Positions 1 to 5,579 of a stretch of 6,856 nucleotides of DNA are shown piece after piece. This DNA comes from Cyanobacteria bacterium UBA7694 (GTDB lineage Bacteria > Cyanobacteriota > Sericytochromatia > UBA7694), in assembly GCA_002482705.1 (NCBI GenBank), contig DLGM01000298.1:12989-19844 (forward strand), in the 5' to 3' direction. The notes below the pieces were generated by a model that was given only the letters and a program-made list of their open reading frames with translations, had not been told where the DNA came from and did not search any database. A program made the position numbers and the translations under genes. Numbering within the stretch: the stretch's first letter is position 1; each line of letters opens with the position of its first letter.

Positions 1-362
1 GGCTGCAAGGGGGCACCGTGATCGGCAATGCTCCCCTCTACGAAAAGTTTAACAATGCGGGCAGTGGCCGTACTCTGTTGGGCTGGGACTCAGACGGAGC
101 CCAAGTGGGCTCCAGTTATGCGATTGCCAGTGCCGGGGTCAATGCCCAGATTTGGGGCCCGGTCAGCGCCACCGCTAAACTCACGGCCGGTGATTTCTTT
201 GACGGTACCCAGGTAGACCCCAAAGTGGGCGCCGGAGTCGGCGTCAACGTAAAAGTGGGCAATCTGGGCGTATTACACGCCGGTTATGGCATGAAGTTAG
301 TCGGCAAAGAAAAAGGCGAGAGCAGCGGAGCCTTCCACTTAGGCTTTGGTATTCCCTTCTAG
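1..362 (+). CDS. C-terminal end of an outer-membrane beta-barrel protein (partial, 5' truncated)
   Basis: The reading frame is open from the left edge (first full codon at position 3) to TAG at 360-362, giving about 119 residues. The GTG at 18 is an internal codon, not a start. The visible part is rich in Gly and alternates polar and hydrophobic residues (for example GVGVNVKVGNLGVLHAGYG), as in membrane beta-strands joined by short turns. It ends in FHLGFGIPF, with the terminal Phe typical of outer-membrane barrels recognised by BAM. The stretch around GRTLLGWDSD, followed by a strand pair and another Gly-rich pair, recalls the last strands of Omp85/patatin-type barrels, where an RGY-like turn is common. 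That assignment is an inference and the substrate is unknown. A barrel implies a diderm envelope. The gene is followed by a strong hairpin and probably ends its own transcript. Being a barrel end is fairly sure; the exact family is not. Confidence 0.6.
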   Translation, partial: LQGGTVIGNAPLYEKFNNAGSGRTLLGWDSDGAQVGSSYAIASAGVNAQIWGPVSATAKLTAGDFFDGTQVDPKVGAGVGVNVKVGNLGVLHAGYGMKLVGKEKGESSGAFHLGFGIPF

Positions 363-367
363 CCGGT

Positions 368-403
368 ACAGGTCAGGAAGCCATTTAGGCCATCCTGACC
401 TGT
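368..403 (+). terminator. Long hairpin after the beta-barrel gene, without a T-tract
   Basis: An 11-base perfect inverted repeat, ACAGGTCAGGA (368-378) and TCCTGACCTGT (393-403), is separated by 14 bases. Inside it GCC (380-382) can pair with GGC (388-390) around a 5-base loop, making an extended hairpin. It starts 5 bases after the stop codon, the usual place for a terminator. No T-run follows on either strand, so it may be a T-less terminator, an mRNA 3'-end stabiliser, or a palindromic protein-binding site next to the promoter at 403-411. Confidence 0.55.
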
Positions 404-411
404 GGTATTAT
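403..411 (+). promoter_or_regulatory. Candidate extended -10 promoter for the 5'-nucleotidase gene
   Basis: TGGTATTAT reads as an extended -10 element (TG, one base, then TATTAT at 406-411, five of six matches to TATAAT). The predicted start of transcription is near 418, giving a leader of about 24 bases that contains the ribosome site. No good -35 exists at 17 bases upstream, where the hairpin lies. This is a pattern match only. Confidence 0.35.
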
Positions 412-441
412 GAGCGCAACTATCCCGTCGGAGATTGACTG

Positions 442-1950
442 ATGCTGCTTGCCCCCTTTTGTCGTCGCTGGATGTTTGCTGTCATGATGGTCATGGCTTT
501 AACATTACCCAGTTTGGCCAGTGAAGAGACACTGACCATCCTCTTTACCAATGACACCCATAACCGCCTTCAAGCCTTTGATGACGTCAATCTCAAACAA
601 AACGTCGGGGGCATTGTACGTCGCACCCGTTATTTCGACATGATGCGCAAACACAATCCGCGCACCCTCATTCTCGATGCCGGGGACGCTTTCCAAGGCA
701 CCCCGCTGTACAATGTCTACAAAGGTGAACCCGATCTCAAAGCCATGAGTTTAGCCGGTTATGATGCCATGACCATCGGTAACCATGACCTGGATGACGG
801 CATTGTCAACCTGCGCAAACATGCCCAGTACACCCACTTTCCCCTGTTGTGCGCCAATTTGGCAGACGCTGCCACCGGCAACTTGATCTTCCGCCCCTTC
901 CAGATCTTTAATGTACATGGCATGAAAGTGGCCGTGATTGGTTTTATGAGTGAACATGCTTGGCAGGCTGTAGCCCAGGCCAATCGTGAACCTTTAAAAT
1001 TCATGGACCCAGTTCCCATTGCCCAACGCCTGGTCCAAGAATTGCGCCCCAAGGTCGATTTAATTATCGGCCTGCATCACATGGGGCTTGAACATGACCA
1101 GGCCTTTGCCAAGCAGGTACCGGGCATTGACATTATTATCGGGGGACACTCCCATACCCGCCTGGACAAAGCCATCCTCGAACCCAATGGCACCTCCAAT
1201 GGTTTAGGTGGCACCCTGATTCACCAAGCCTATTACATGGGCGTTTATGTCGGCCGCCTTGATATCACCTATGATCAGGTAGCGCGCAAAATTACCCGCC
1301 ATCACAGTGAGCTGGTTTTACTCGATCAGCGCTTTGACCAAGAACCTGTCCGTCAACTGGTAGATACCTATGCCAATCAGCTAGGGGCTGAACTCAATAC
1401 CGTGATTGGCGAATCTCAGGATGTGATGAGTGCTGAAGGCAAATACAATGGCCCCTTTGCCCTGGGCAGCCTGATTGCCGATATGATCCGTGCCCATGGG
1501 CAAACGGATGTAGGTATTCTCAATACGGGCGGAGTGCGCACGGATCTCGGCAAAGGGCCGATCACAGTGGGTAAAATTTTCGAGATCTTGCCCTTTGACA
1601 ACGCCCTGATTACCCTCGAACTACAGGGCAAAGTATTGGCCGAAATTGTCAAGATCAACGCTTCACGCCTGCGCAAATCCAAAAACTTACAGTTTTCAAA
1701 TCTGGTTTATACCCTCAACAAAGAGGGAAAAGTAACCGCCATTCAGGTGGGTGGAAAACCCCTTGATCCAGAGCGTTGGTATACCATTACCACCATTGAT
1801 TATGTGTTTGCTGGCAATGAGGATTTACCCTTTCAGGGGGCCCGCAATGTCAAAACCACGGGGGTTTTGGTCCGTGACATGATGATCGAACACATTCGCA
1901 AAGCAAAACAAATCAGCGCCCCCAAAGATGTACGCCTGCTGCGTCCCTGA
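442..1950 (+). CDS. Exported 5'-nucleotidase / 2',3'-cyclic-nucleotide phosphodiesterase family protein
   Basis: 502 residues, the usual length for the UshA/YfkN/CD73 family of two-domain metallophosphoesterases, which remove phosphate from extracellular nucleotides so nucleosides can be taken up. An N-terminal signal peptide is visible: basic RR at 8-9, a hydrophobic core at about 11-24, and likely cleavage after LAS (27). The metal-site blocks appear in order: FTNDTH (D38, H40), GDAFQGT (D82), GNHD (N114, H115), HHMG (H213) and GGHSHT (H236, H238). The C-terminal substrate domain has NTGGVR (N361, R366), PFDN (384-387) and a NEDLPF block (459-464) where family members carry a base-stacking aromatic residue. 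All metal ligands are present, so an active enzyme is expected. GGAG at 430-433 lies 8 bases before ATG and supports this start. The export signal places it in the periplasm or at the surface. Exact substrate preference cannot be read from sequence. Confidence 0.93.
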   Translation: MLLAPFCRRWMFAVMMVMALTLPSLASEETLTILFTNDTHNRLQAFDDVNLKQNVGGIVRRTRYFDMMRKHNPRTLILDAGDAFQGTPLYNVYKGEPDLKAMSLAGYDAMTIGNHDLDDGIVNLRKHAQYTHFPLLCANLADAATGNLIFRPFQIFNVHGMKVAVIGFMSEHAWQAVAQANREPLKFMDPVPIAQRLVQELRPKVDLIIGLHHMGLEHDQAFAKQVPGIDIIIGGHSHTRLDKAILEPNGTSNGLGGTLIHQAYYMGVYVGRLDITYDQVARKITRHHSELVLLDQRFDQEPVRQLVDTYANQLGAELNTVIGESQDVMSAEGKYNGPFALGSLIADMIRAHGQTDVGILNTGGVRTDLGKGPITVGKIFEILPFDNALITLELQGKVLAEIVKINASRLRKSKNLQFSNLVYTLNKEGKVTAIQVGGKPLDPERWYTITTIDYVFAGNEDLPFQGARNVKTTGVLVRDMMIEHIRKAKQISAPKDVRLLRP

Positions 1951-1983
1951 TAACCCAGCTCTGGTAATTGCACAGGGAATGTG

Positions 1984-2000
1984 AAGAGGCCTGGCTTCTT
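1984..2000 (+). terminator. Weak hairpin after the 5'-nucleotidase gene
   Basis: AAGAGGC (1984-1990) pairs with GCTTCTT (1994-2000), with one G-T pair, around a 3-base loop. It begins 34 bases after the stop codon. The stem is short and no T-tract follows (TGGTGA), so a role in termination is only possible. Confidence 0.25.
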
Positions 2001-2044
2001 TGGTGATAAGCGTACATAACCCTTTGTAAAGAGAATGTTAATAT

Positions 2045-2075
2045 TAAACAAGGTAGCTTCAGACTACCCTGTTTA
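2045..2075 (+). terminator. Stem-loop between the 5'-nucleotidase gene and sepF
   Basis: TAAACAAGGTAG (2045-2056) and CTACCCTGTTTA (2064-2075) form a 12-base stem with a single A-C mismatch around a 7-base loop. The stem carries GTTTA on its 3' side but no T-run follows. It lies 94 bases after one stop codon and 66 bases before the sepF start, so it could terminate the upstream message or be a structured leader of the sepF operon. The rest of the 1951-2140 gap shows no credible small ORF. An extended -10-like TGTTAATAT (2036-2044) touches the stem's left base but has no -35 partner. Confidence 0.4.
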
Positions 2076-2140
2076 CTGCGGCAACATGATCGCCCACCAC
2101 ACGAGAAACACACCTAGCAAACTTGAGAGAGGTCCGAACC

Positions 2141-2647
2141 GTGAGCGCAGAACTCTGGAAAAAAGTAAAAACCTTTGTTGGGGTCCCCGTTGAAGACGAA
2201 GAAATGATGGATCTGGGCCACCCTGCACATATCAACCCCCATGTAGCCGTCTACAGTGATCCGGCCGAAGACAAACTGCGCCCCCGCCGTTCGAACAAAA
2301 GTGACAAAAATGGTATCAGCAATATCATTGGCCTGAATGCCGCCCTGTCTCAGAGCGAAATGCTGATTGTGGAGCCCAAGTCCTTTGATGAAGCCCTCGA
2401 CATTGTTGAATCCCTGCGCATGCGCAAAGCCGTGATCATTAACCTGACCGATCTCGATGGAGATCAAGCCCAACGTCTGATTGACTTTGTAGCGGGTGCA
2501 ACCCACGCCCTTGACGGTAACCAAGAACGGATTGGCGACGGGATCTTCCTTTTCTCTCCCAGTAACGTCGTCATCAACTCGCTCGGCGTTGAACAACAAC
2601 CGTGGATGAACCGCGACGCCCGTGACCTCTTCTGGCGCGTGAAATAA
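2141..2647 (+). CDS. sepF: Cell division protein SepF
   Basis: 168 residues. SepF polymerises on the inner face of the membrane and ties the FtsZ ring to it; cyanobacteria and Gram-positive bacteria use it where proteobacteria use FtsA/ZipA. The N-terminal helix (ELWKKVKTFVGV, about 4-15) is amphipathic and fits the known membrane anchor. A polar linker (about 20-70) follows, then the conserved SepF domain (about 74-146): PKSFDEALDIVESLR, AVIINLTDLD, QRLIDFVAGATHALDG and IGDGIFLFSPSNVVI. Gly119 lies in the turn implicated in dimer contact in the family. A tail of about 20 residues follows. I chose GTG at 2141 because AGAGG (2128-2132) lies 8 bases upstream; an in-frame TTG at 2123 has no ribosome site. 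It is the first gene of a tight operon with proC and yggT. Confidence 0.95.
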   Translation: MSAELWKKVKTFVGVPVEDEEMMDLGHPAHINPHVAVYSDPAEDKLRPRRSNKSDKNGISNIIGLNAALSQSEMLIVEPKSFDEALDIVESLRMRKAVIINLTDLDGDQAQRLIDFVAGATHALDGNQERIGDGIFLFSPSNVVINSLGVEQQPWMNRDARDLFWRVK

Positions 2648-2652
2648 CCTTG

Positions 2653-3504
2653 ATGTCCCCCCAATTCGCCATCATTGGTGGCGGAGTCATGGGCGAAGTT
2701 CTCTCCCGTGCCGTCATTGCCTCTGGTCTGTTTGCGCCAGAGGCAGTTCTGGTTTTGGACCACAACGCCAATAAATTGCGCAAGCTGCAACAGGAAATTG
2801 GCATTTCAGTCACTACCTCTCTGGCTGAAGTTGCCACCAGTCCGATCATTTTATTGGCTGTCAAACCCGACAACGCCGCCAAAGTCTTGCAAGAGCTGAA
2901 CCAATCTCCCTTGGCCCCTGACTTGCTCTGTATCTCGATCATGGCTGGGATCCCCCTCGACTTTATGGCCCACTTCTTCCCCCCGCAAACAGCCCTGATC
3001 CGCGTTATGACCAATACCCCCTGTCAGGTCCAGGCGGGTATGTCTGTGCTGGCTTTGAACCCCCATGTCACGGTCACTCAAACGGCCCTGACCGAGCGCA
3101 TTTTCGGGGCTGTTGGAGAATGTATGGTGCTGCCAGAAAAATATCTCGATGCGGTCACCGGACTGAGCGGCAGCGGCCCTGGTTTTGTCTTCTTGATTGT
3201 GGACGCCCTGATCGAGGGCGGTGTGTTACAGGGTTTGCCACGGGCTACCGCCCGTCAACTGGTGTTACAAACCCTGATCGGTTCGGCCAAGCTGATGCAG
3301 CAGACGGATAGACACCCGGCTCAGCTCCGTGATATGGTAACGTCACCGGGTGGCACCACGATTGCAGGCATTCAGGTCATGGAAGAATATAAAATCCGGG
3401 CCACCTTGCTCAAAACCGTCGAGACTGCAACCCGACGCTCAGCCCAACTGGGTGAACAAAATGCCGCCCGCATCAACCGCGAAGGATCTGCCCATGGCGA
3501 ATAA
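2653..3504 (+). CDS. proC: Pyrroline-5-carboxylate reductase
   Basis: 283 residues, close to the family's usual 270-280. ProC reduces 1-pyrroline-5-carboxylate to proline with NAD(P)H in the cytoplasm, the last step of proline synthesis. The N-terminal Rossmann fold has GGGVMG (9-14), followed by LLAVKP (67-72), SIMAGI (95-100) and RVMTNTP (117-123), where most relatives have MPNTP, so the first Pro is replaced by Thr. The C-terminal signature is clear: LSGSGPGFVF (171-180), EGGVLQGL (188-195) and RDMVTSPGGTTIAGI (226-240). ATG at 2653 is 5 bases after the sepF stop; a TTG directly before it (2650) is an alternative. No good ribosome site precedes it, so translation is probably coupled to sepF. 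Its 3' end overlaps yggT by 11 bases. Confidence 0.95.
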   Translation: MSPQFAIIGGGVMGEVLSRAVIASGLFAPEAVLVLDHNANKLRKLQQEIGISVTTSLAEVATSPIILLAVKPDNAAKVLQELNQSPLAPDLLCISIMAGIPLDFMAHFFPPQTALIRVMTNTPCQVQAGMSVLALNPHVTVTQTALTERIFGAVGECMVLPEKYLDAVTGLSGSGPGFVFLIVDALIEGGVLQGLPRATARQLVLQTLIGSAKLMQQTDRHPAQLRDMVTSPGGTTIAGIQVMEEYKIRATLLKTVETATRRSAQLGEQNAARINREGSAHGE

Positions 3505-3757
3505 TGTGCTCTTAAACGTTCTTGAAGGCCTGCGCATGCTGATTACCTTGCTGATGCTGGCGCGGGTTGTGGTTTCTTTCCTTCCCAATATCAGCACCGG
3601 TCATCCGGTCGTGCGCTTTATTTACAGCACCACAGAGCCCTTACTGGCACCCTTTCGCCGCATTCTGCCGAGCACCAAAATTGGCATCGACTTTTCGCCC
3701 ATGCTGGCCCTGATCACCATTGAAGTGATCTACCGCATTTTGCTCAAAGTGCTCTAG
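3494..3757 (+). CDS. yggT: YggT/YlmG family small membrane protein
   Basis: 87 residues with two hydrophobic segments (about 13-30 and 68-85) flanking a conserved loop. Family blocks are visible: ARVVVSFLP (23-31), TEPLLAPFRRILP (47-59) and IDFSPMLAL (65-73). YggT/YlmG proteins are inner-membrane proteins of poorly defined function, linked to cell division gene clusters in Gram-positive bacteria and to nucleoid distribution in cyanobacteria and plastids. The start is the ATG inside the end of proC: GAAGGA (3481-3486) lies 7 bases upstream, and upstream codons in this frame do not fit the family. It is the third gene of the sepF-proC-yggT operon and its stop lies inside a CTAG shared with the opposing sigma factor gene. 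Confidence 0.9.
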   Translation: MANNVLLNVLEGLRMLITLLMLARVVVSFLPNISTGHPVVRFIYSTTEPLLAPFRRILPSTKIGIDFSPMLALITIEVIYRILLKVL

Positions 3758-4488
3758 TCGATATACTCATACAAGAGCTGTTTTAGACGCCGTTCCGCCT
3801 GTTTGATCTTGCGGCACACTTCCATTTGTGACATTTCTAAACGGCTGGCAATATCCGCCTGGGTCAGGTCTTCAAAATAACGCAGGTGTAACAACTGTTG
3901 ATCCAGGCTGTCCAAGCGTTCTAGCCCTTCCAGAATATAAATGCGCGTGTCTAATACCGCTTGTCCGGCCCCCTCATCACCGGGCAGCAAATCGAGCAGC
4001 GAACGATCCTGATCCCCATCCGAAGACAGATCGGGATCGAGCCACATCATGCGCGTCTGACGCTCAAAGGAGCGCACTTCCTGCAAACTGGCTTCGGTGA
4101 TCTCTAAAGCCTGAGCCAGCTCAGTGGTGGTGGGCTCACGCTTGAGCTCCTGTAAAAGACGGCGTTCACAGGTTTGTACCCGGTAAAGCAGTTCTTGTAA
4201 AGCCCGAGGACCTTTGACCAATTGTTGTTTATCCCGCAAATAGTGACGGATATGGCCGGTGATAAAATGGGTAGCATAGGTTTTAAACGAGGCATTTTGA
4301 TGGGGATCAAAACGTTTATGGGCCTCAAGCAGGCCAATCATGCCTACCTGTATCAAATCCTCTACCGGATCCGGGGTACGCCGCGCCAGATTATAAGCAA
4401 TTTTATGTACCAGCGAGGTAAAGGCCGCTACCGCTTCTTGGGCGCTCAAGGGTGCAGATTGGGGCACTTTTTTGGGTGCATGCGCCAT
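3754..4488 (-). CDS. Alternative RNA polymerase sigma factor, SigB/SigF type (group 3 sigma-70)
   Basis: 244 residues from the ATG at 4488. Sigma factors of this group direct RNA polymerase to special promoter sets (stress, sporulation, or pili and motility). Region 2 is clear: DLIQVGMIGLLEAHKRFDP (44-62), then FKTYATHFITGHIRHYLRDK (68-87), the -10 recognition and melting part. Region 3 spans about 90-160, and region 4 ends in a helix-turn-helix, LTQADIASRLEMSQMEVCRK (208-227), for the -35 element. No region 1.1 is present, as expected for this group. The HYLRDK pattern is closest, in my reading, to cyanobacterial SigF, which controls type IV pili and motility in Synechocystis; this subgroup call is inference. 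A GTG at 4530 would add 14 residues, but a candidate promoter overlaps it, so I prefer the ATG, although its ribosome site is weak (AGAGAA, about 10 bases upstream). No anti-sigma gene is in the window. Confidence 0.88.
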   Translation of the reverse strand: MAHAPKKVPQSAPLSAQEAVAAFTSLVHKIAYNLARRTPDPVEDLIQVGMIGLLEAHKRFDPHQNASFKTYATHFITGHIRHYLRDKQQLVKGPRALQELLYRVQTCERRLLQELKREPTTTELAQALEITEASLQEVRSFERQTRMMWLDPDLSSDGDQDRSLLDLLPGDEGAGQAVLDTRIYILEGLERLDSLDQQLLHLRYFEDLTQADIASRLEMSQMEVCRKIKQAERRLKQLLYEYID

Positions 4489-4532
4489 AGTTAAAACATT
4501 CTCTGAGCGGTAGTATTCAAAGGGGAGCACCT

Positions 4533-4560
4533 ATTTAACAAGACTTGGAAGGTCACGCAA
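4533..4560 (-). promoter_or_regulatory. Candidate promoter of the sigma factor gene
   Basis: On the minus strand TTGCGT (4560-4555) and TTAAAT (4538-4533) stand 16 bases apart, matching three of six and four of six consensus positions. Transcription would begin near 4526, inside the possible GTG-started extension, which favours the ATG at 4488. Pattern match only. Confidence 0.3.
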
Positions 4561-4602
4561 AAGCCCTCGCCCTTCAGTCTAACGCAAATCAGGGAGCGAG
4601 TC

Positions 4603-4640
4603 TAGAAACAGCGGCAGGGTAGGGCGATGTATGTTATGAT
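4603..4640 (+). promoter_or_regulatory. Candidate promoter region of the YjfB-family gene
   Basis: Two readings compete. An extended -10, TGTTATGAT (4632-4640, with TATGAT five of six), would start transcription near 4647 with a very short leader; it has no -35. Alternatively TAGA (4603-4606), 16 bases, then GGCGATGT (4623-4630) resembles the flagellar sigma-28 pattern TAAA-N15-GCCGATAA (three of four and five of eight matches). The first is the stronger match; the second is of interest because of the gene's motility link. Confidence 0.35.
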
Positions 4641-4660
4641 CTTGCTCATAGGAGACGATT

Positions 4661-4861
4661 ATGAGCAACAACCCCATTTCCGGCATTGATAGCCCGACCC
4701 AGCAAGTGATCAACGCAGCCGTGCAAAAAAGCAGCACCGAAACCCAAATCAATACGGCCCTGTTAGCCAAAGCACAAGATATCCAAAAACAGCAGGGAGA
4801 AGCGGCCCTTAGCCTGATTGCGGCAGCAAGTCCTGCAGCTTTGATCGACGTCCGCGCTTAG
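4661..4861 (+). CDS. Small YjfB-family putative motility protein
   Basis: 66 residues. The segment INTALLAKAQDIQKQQGEAA (32-51), followed by a hydrophobic LSLIAAA, matches what I recall of the YjfB family: a short helical protein with a conserved aliphatic-K-A-x-D-x-x-K-Q-Q-G core. In Bacillus subtilis yjfB belongs to the SigD motility regulon, and the family is annotated as putative motility protein with no known mechanism. The protein is Ala/Gln-rich with no signal peptide or membrane segment, so it is probably cytoplasmic and helical. AGGAGA (4650-4655) lies 5 bases before ATG, a strong ribosome site. It is divergent from the sigma factor gene and its last 53 bases overlap the 3' end of the opposing MarR-type gene. 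No flagellar genes are visible here. Confidence 0.72.
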   Translation: MSNNPISGIDSPTQQVINAAVQKSSTETQINTALLAKAQDIQKQQGEAALSLIAAASPAALIDVRA

Positions 4862-5462
4862 GTTCGACCTGATACCAGTTTTCTGGAATATCCGTTTCCG
4901 CCAAGGGTTTGCGCAATAGCGCACAATAGGCATCATCTTTGTGCTTAAAAAAGCTGCACTGGAAACACATCCCCTCGACAGAAATCAGCCCACTCATTTG
5001 CAGCCCATGCAGTAATTCGAGCAAGGTACCCGAAAGGTGCTGCAAGCGCTCACGCTCAAGGTTGCGAATCACGGCCAAGATCCCTTGGGTAAAACCCATG
5101 ACATCCTGGGCAGCATGTTCCCCCTCTGGGGTAAGCAATAACCGCTGCACGCGCCCATCTCCGGGGTCTGTTGCCCGGTCAATCAAGCCCTTTTCTTCCA
5201 GCGTTTTGATCGATTGACTGAGGGTCGCTTTGCCCAAGCCAAAGCGCTGGTGTAAAAGTGTTAAGGTGACCCCTTCTTCGGGATGCCCCTGAATATAGGC
5301 CAGAATTTTCTGTTGCAGTGAACTCATCGAAGACTCTTGCTGGAGACGAAAGAGCTCAGCCAAACGCTCAAGGGCAATGGCTACTGTTTCAGCAATATCT
5401 TGGGGGCGATCAACAAACAGATAGCTCAAGGGAACTTGCTCCTGTTCAGCAGATGCCCTCAT
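4809..5462 (-). CDS. MarR-type winged-helix transcriptional regulator with C-terminal cysteine cluster
   Basis: 217 residues, longer than the usual 140-160 of MarR proteins. An N-terminal helical part (about 20-45) precedes the winged helix (about 47-115): the LTLLHQRFGLGKATLSQSIKTLEEKGLI block is split here as LTLLHQRFGLG (67-77) and KATLSQSIKTLEEKGLI (78-94), and the wing RATDPGDGRVQRLLLTPEG (96-114) has the DPxDGR signature. A dimerisation helix follows to about 160. The tail adds CFQC (166-169) and YC (179-180), with H174 between, then LLRKPLAETDIPENW. Such a C-x2-C-x10-C cluster could bind a metal or iron-sulfur cluster, or sense redox; this is inference. The ATG at 5462 has only a weak ribosome site (AGG, 5 bases away); a later in-frame ATG (residue 46) would remove the first helix. 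The last 17 codons overlap the YjfB-family gene. Target genes are unknown. Confidence 0.85.
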   Translation of the reverse strand: MRASAEQEQVPLSYLFVDRPQDIAETVAIALERLAELFRLQQESSMSSLQQKILAYIQGHPEEGVTLTLLHQRFGLGKATLSQSIKTLEEKGLIDRATDPGDGRVQRLLLTPEGEHAAQDVMGFTQGILAVIRNLERERLQHLSGTLLELLHGLQMSGLISVEGMCFQCSFFKHKDDAYCALLRKPLAETDIPENWYQVEPKRGRRSKLQDLLPQSG

Positions 5463-5528
5463 TGTAACCTATATGGGCAAGACGAACATCTGTTGGAAGT
5501 ATTACACCCCACATGACTTCCTGAACAA
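5463..5528 (-). promoter_or_regulatory. Upstream region of the MarR-type gene with a possible promoter and small palindrome
   Basis: On the minus strand TTGTTC (5528-5523) and TAATAC (5504-5499) lie 18 bases apart, a weak promoter match with a start near 5492. A small palindrome AACA-TC-TGTT (5485-5494) sits at that predicted start, where an autoregulating MarR protein could bind. Both are weak patterns. Confidence 0.2.
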
Positions 5529-5543
5529 GGGTTCCCAGAACCC
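5529..5543 (-). terminator. Second hairpin downstream of prfC
   Basis: GGGTTC (5529-5534) and GAACCC (5538-5543) form a perfect 6-base stem with a 3-base loop. Read on the minus strand it is followed by TTGTTC, a short T-rich tail, and it lies 7 bases beyond the larger hairpin at 5551-5575. The pair may act as a tandem terminator for prfC. The T-rich tail is also the proposed -35 of the MarR-type gene. Confidence 0.4.
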
Positions 5544-5550
5544 ATTCATA

Positions 5551-5575
5551 CAAGGAGGGCATAAAGCCCTCCTTG
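5551..5575 (-). terminator. Strong hairpin terminator of prfC
   Basis: CAAGGAGGGC (5551-5560) and GCCCTCCTTG (5566-5575) make a perfect 10-base GC-rich stem with a 5-base loop (ATAAA). It begins 4 bases after the prfC stop codon on the minus strand. No T-tract follows in either direction, as with the hairpin at 368-403, but the stem strength and position argue for a transcript end or 3'-end protection. Confidence 0.65.
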
Positions 5576-5579
5576 GCAA

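Noticed and set aside
2123..2140. Upstream TTG start for sepF adding 6 residues
   Set aside because: No ribosome site precedes it, while the AGAGG before GTG 2141 would lie inside the extension and is well spaced for the GTG.
1951..2140. Search for a small gene, tRNA or riboswitch in the gap before sepF
   Set aside because: No cloverleaf, no known riboswitch core and no ORF with a ribosome site; only the two hairpins described are visible.
2114..2599. 161-codon minus-strand ORF opposite sepF
   Set aside because: It lies entirely against a well-conserved SepF gene, resembles no family I know, and is best explained as a shadow of the codon bias of sepF.
3350..3493. Upstream extension of the yggT frame inside proC
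   Set aside because: These codons overlap the conserved C-terminus of proC, and the internal ATG at 3494 has a good ribosome site and matches the YggT family start.
3751..3778. GCTCT...AGAGC inverted repeat with a following TGTTTT as a terminator for the yggT operon
   Set aside because: The stem is only 5 bases with an 18-base loop and lies inside the sigma factor coding region; too weak to call.
4489..4530. GTG start of the sigma factor gene at 4530 (14 more residues)
   Set aside because: No ribosome site upstream, and a candidate promoter places the transcript start near 4526, downstream of this GTG. It is not fully excluded.
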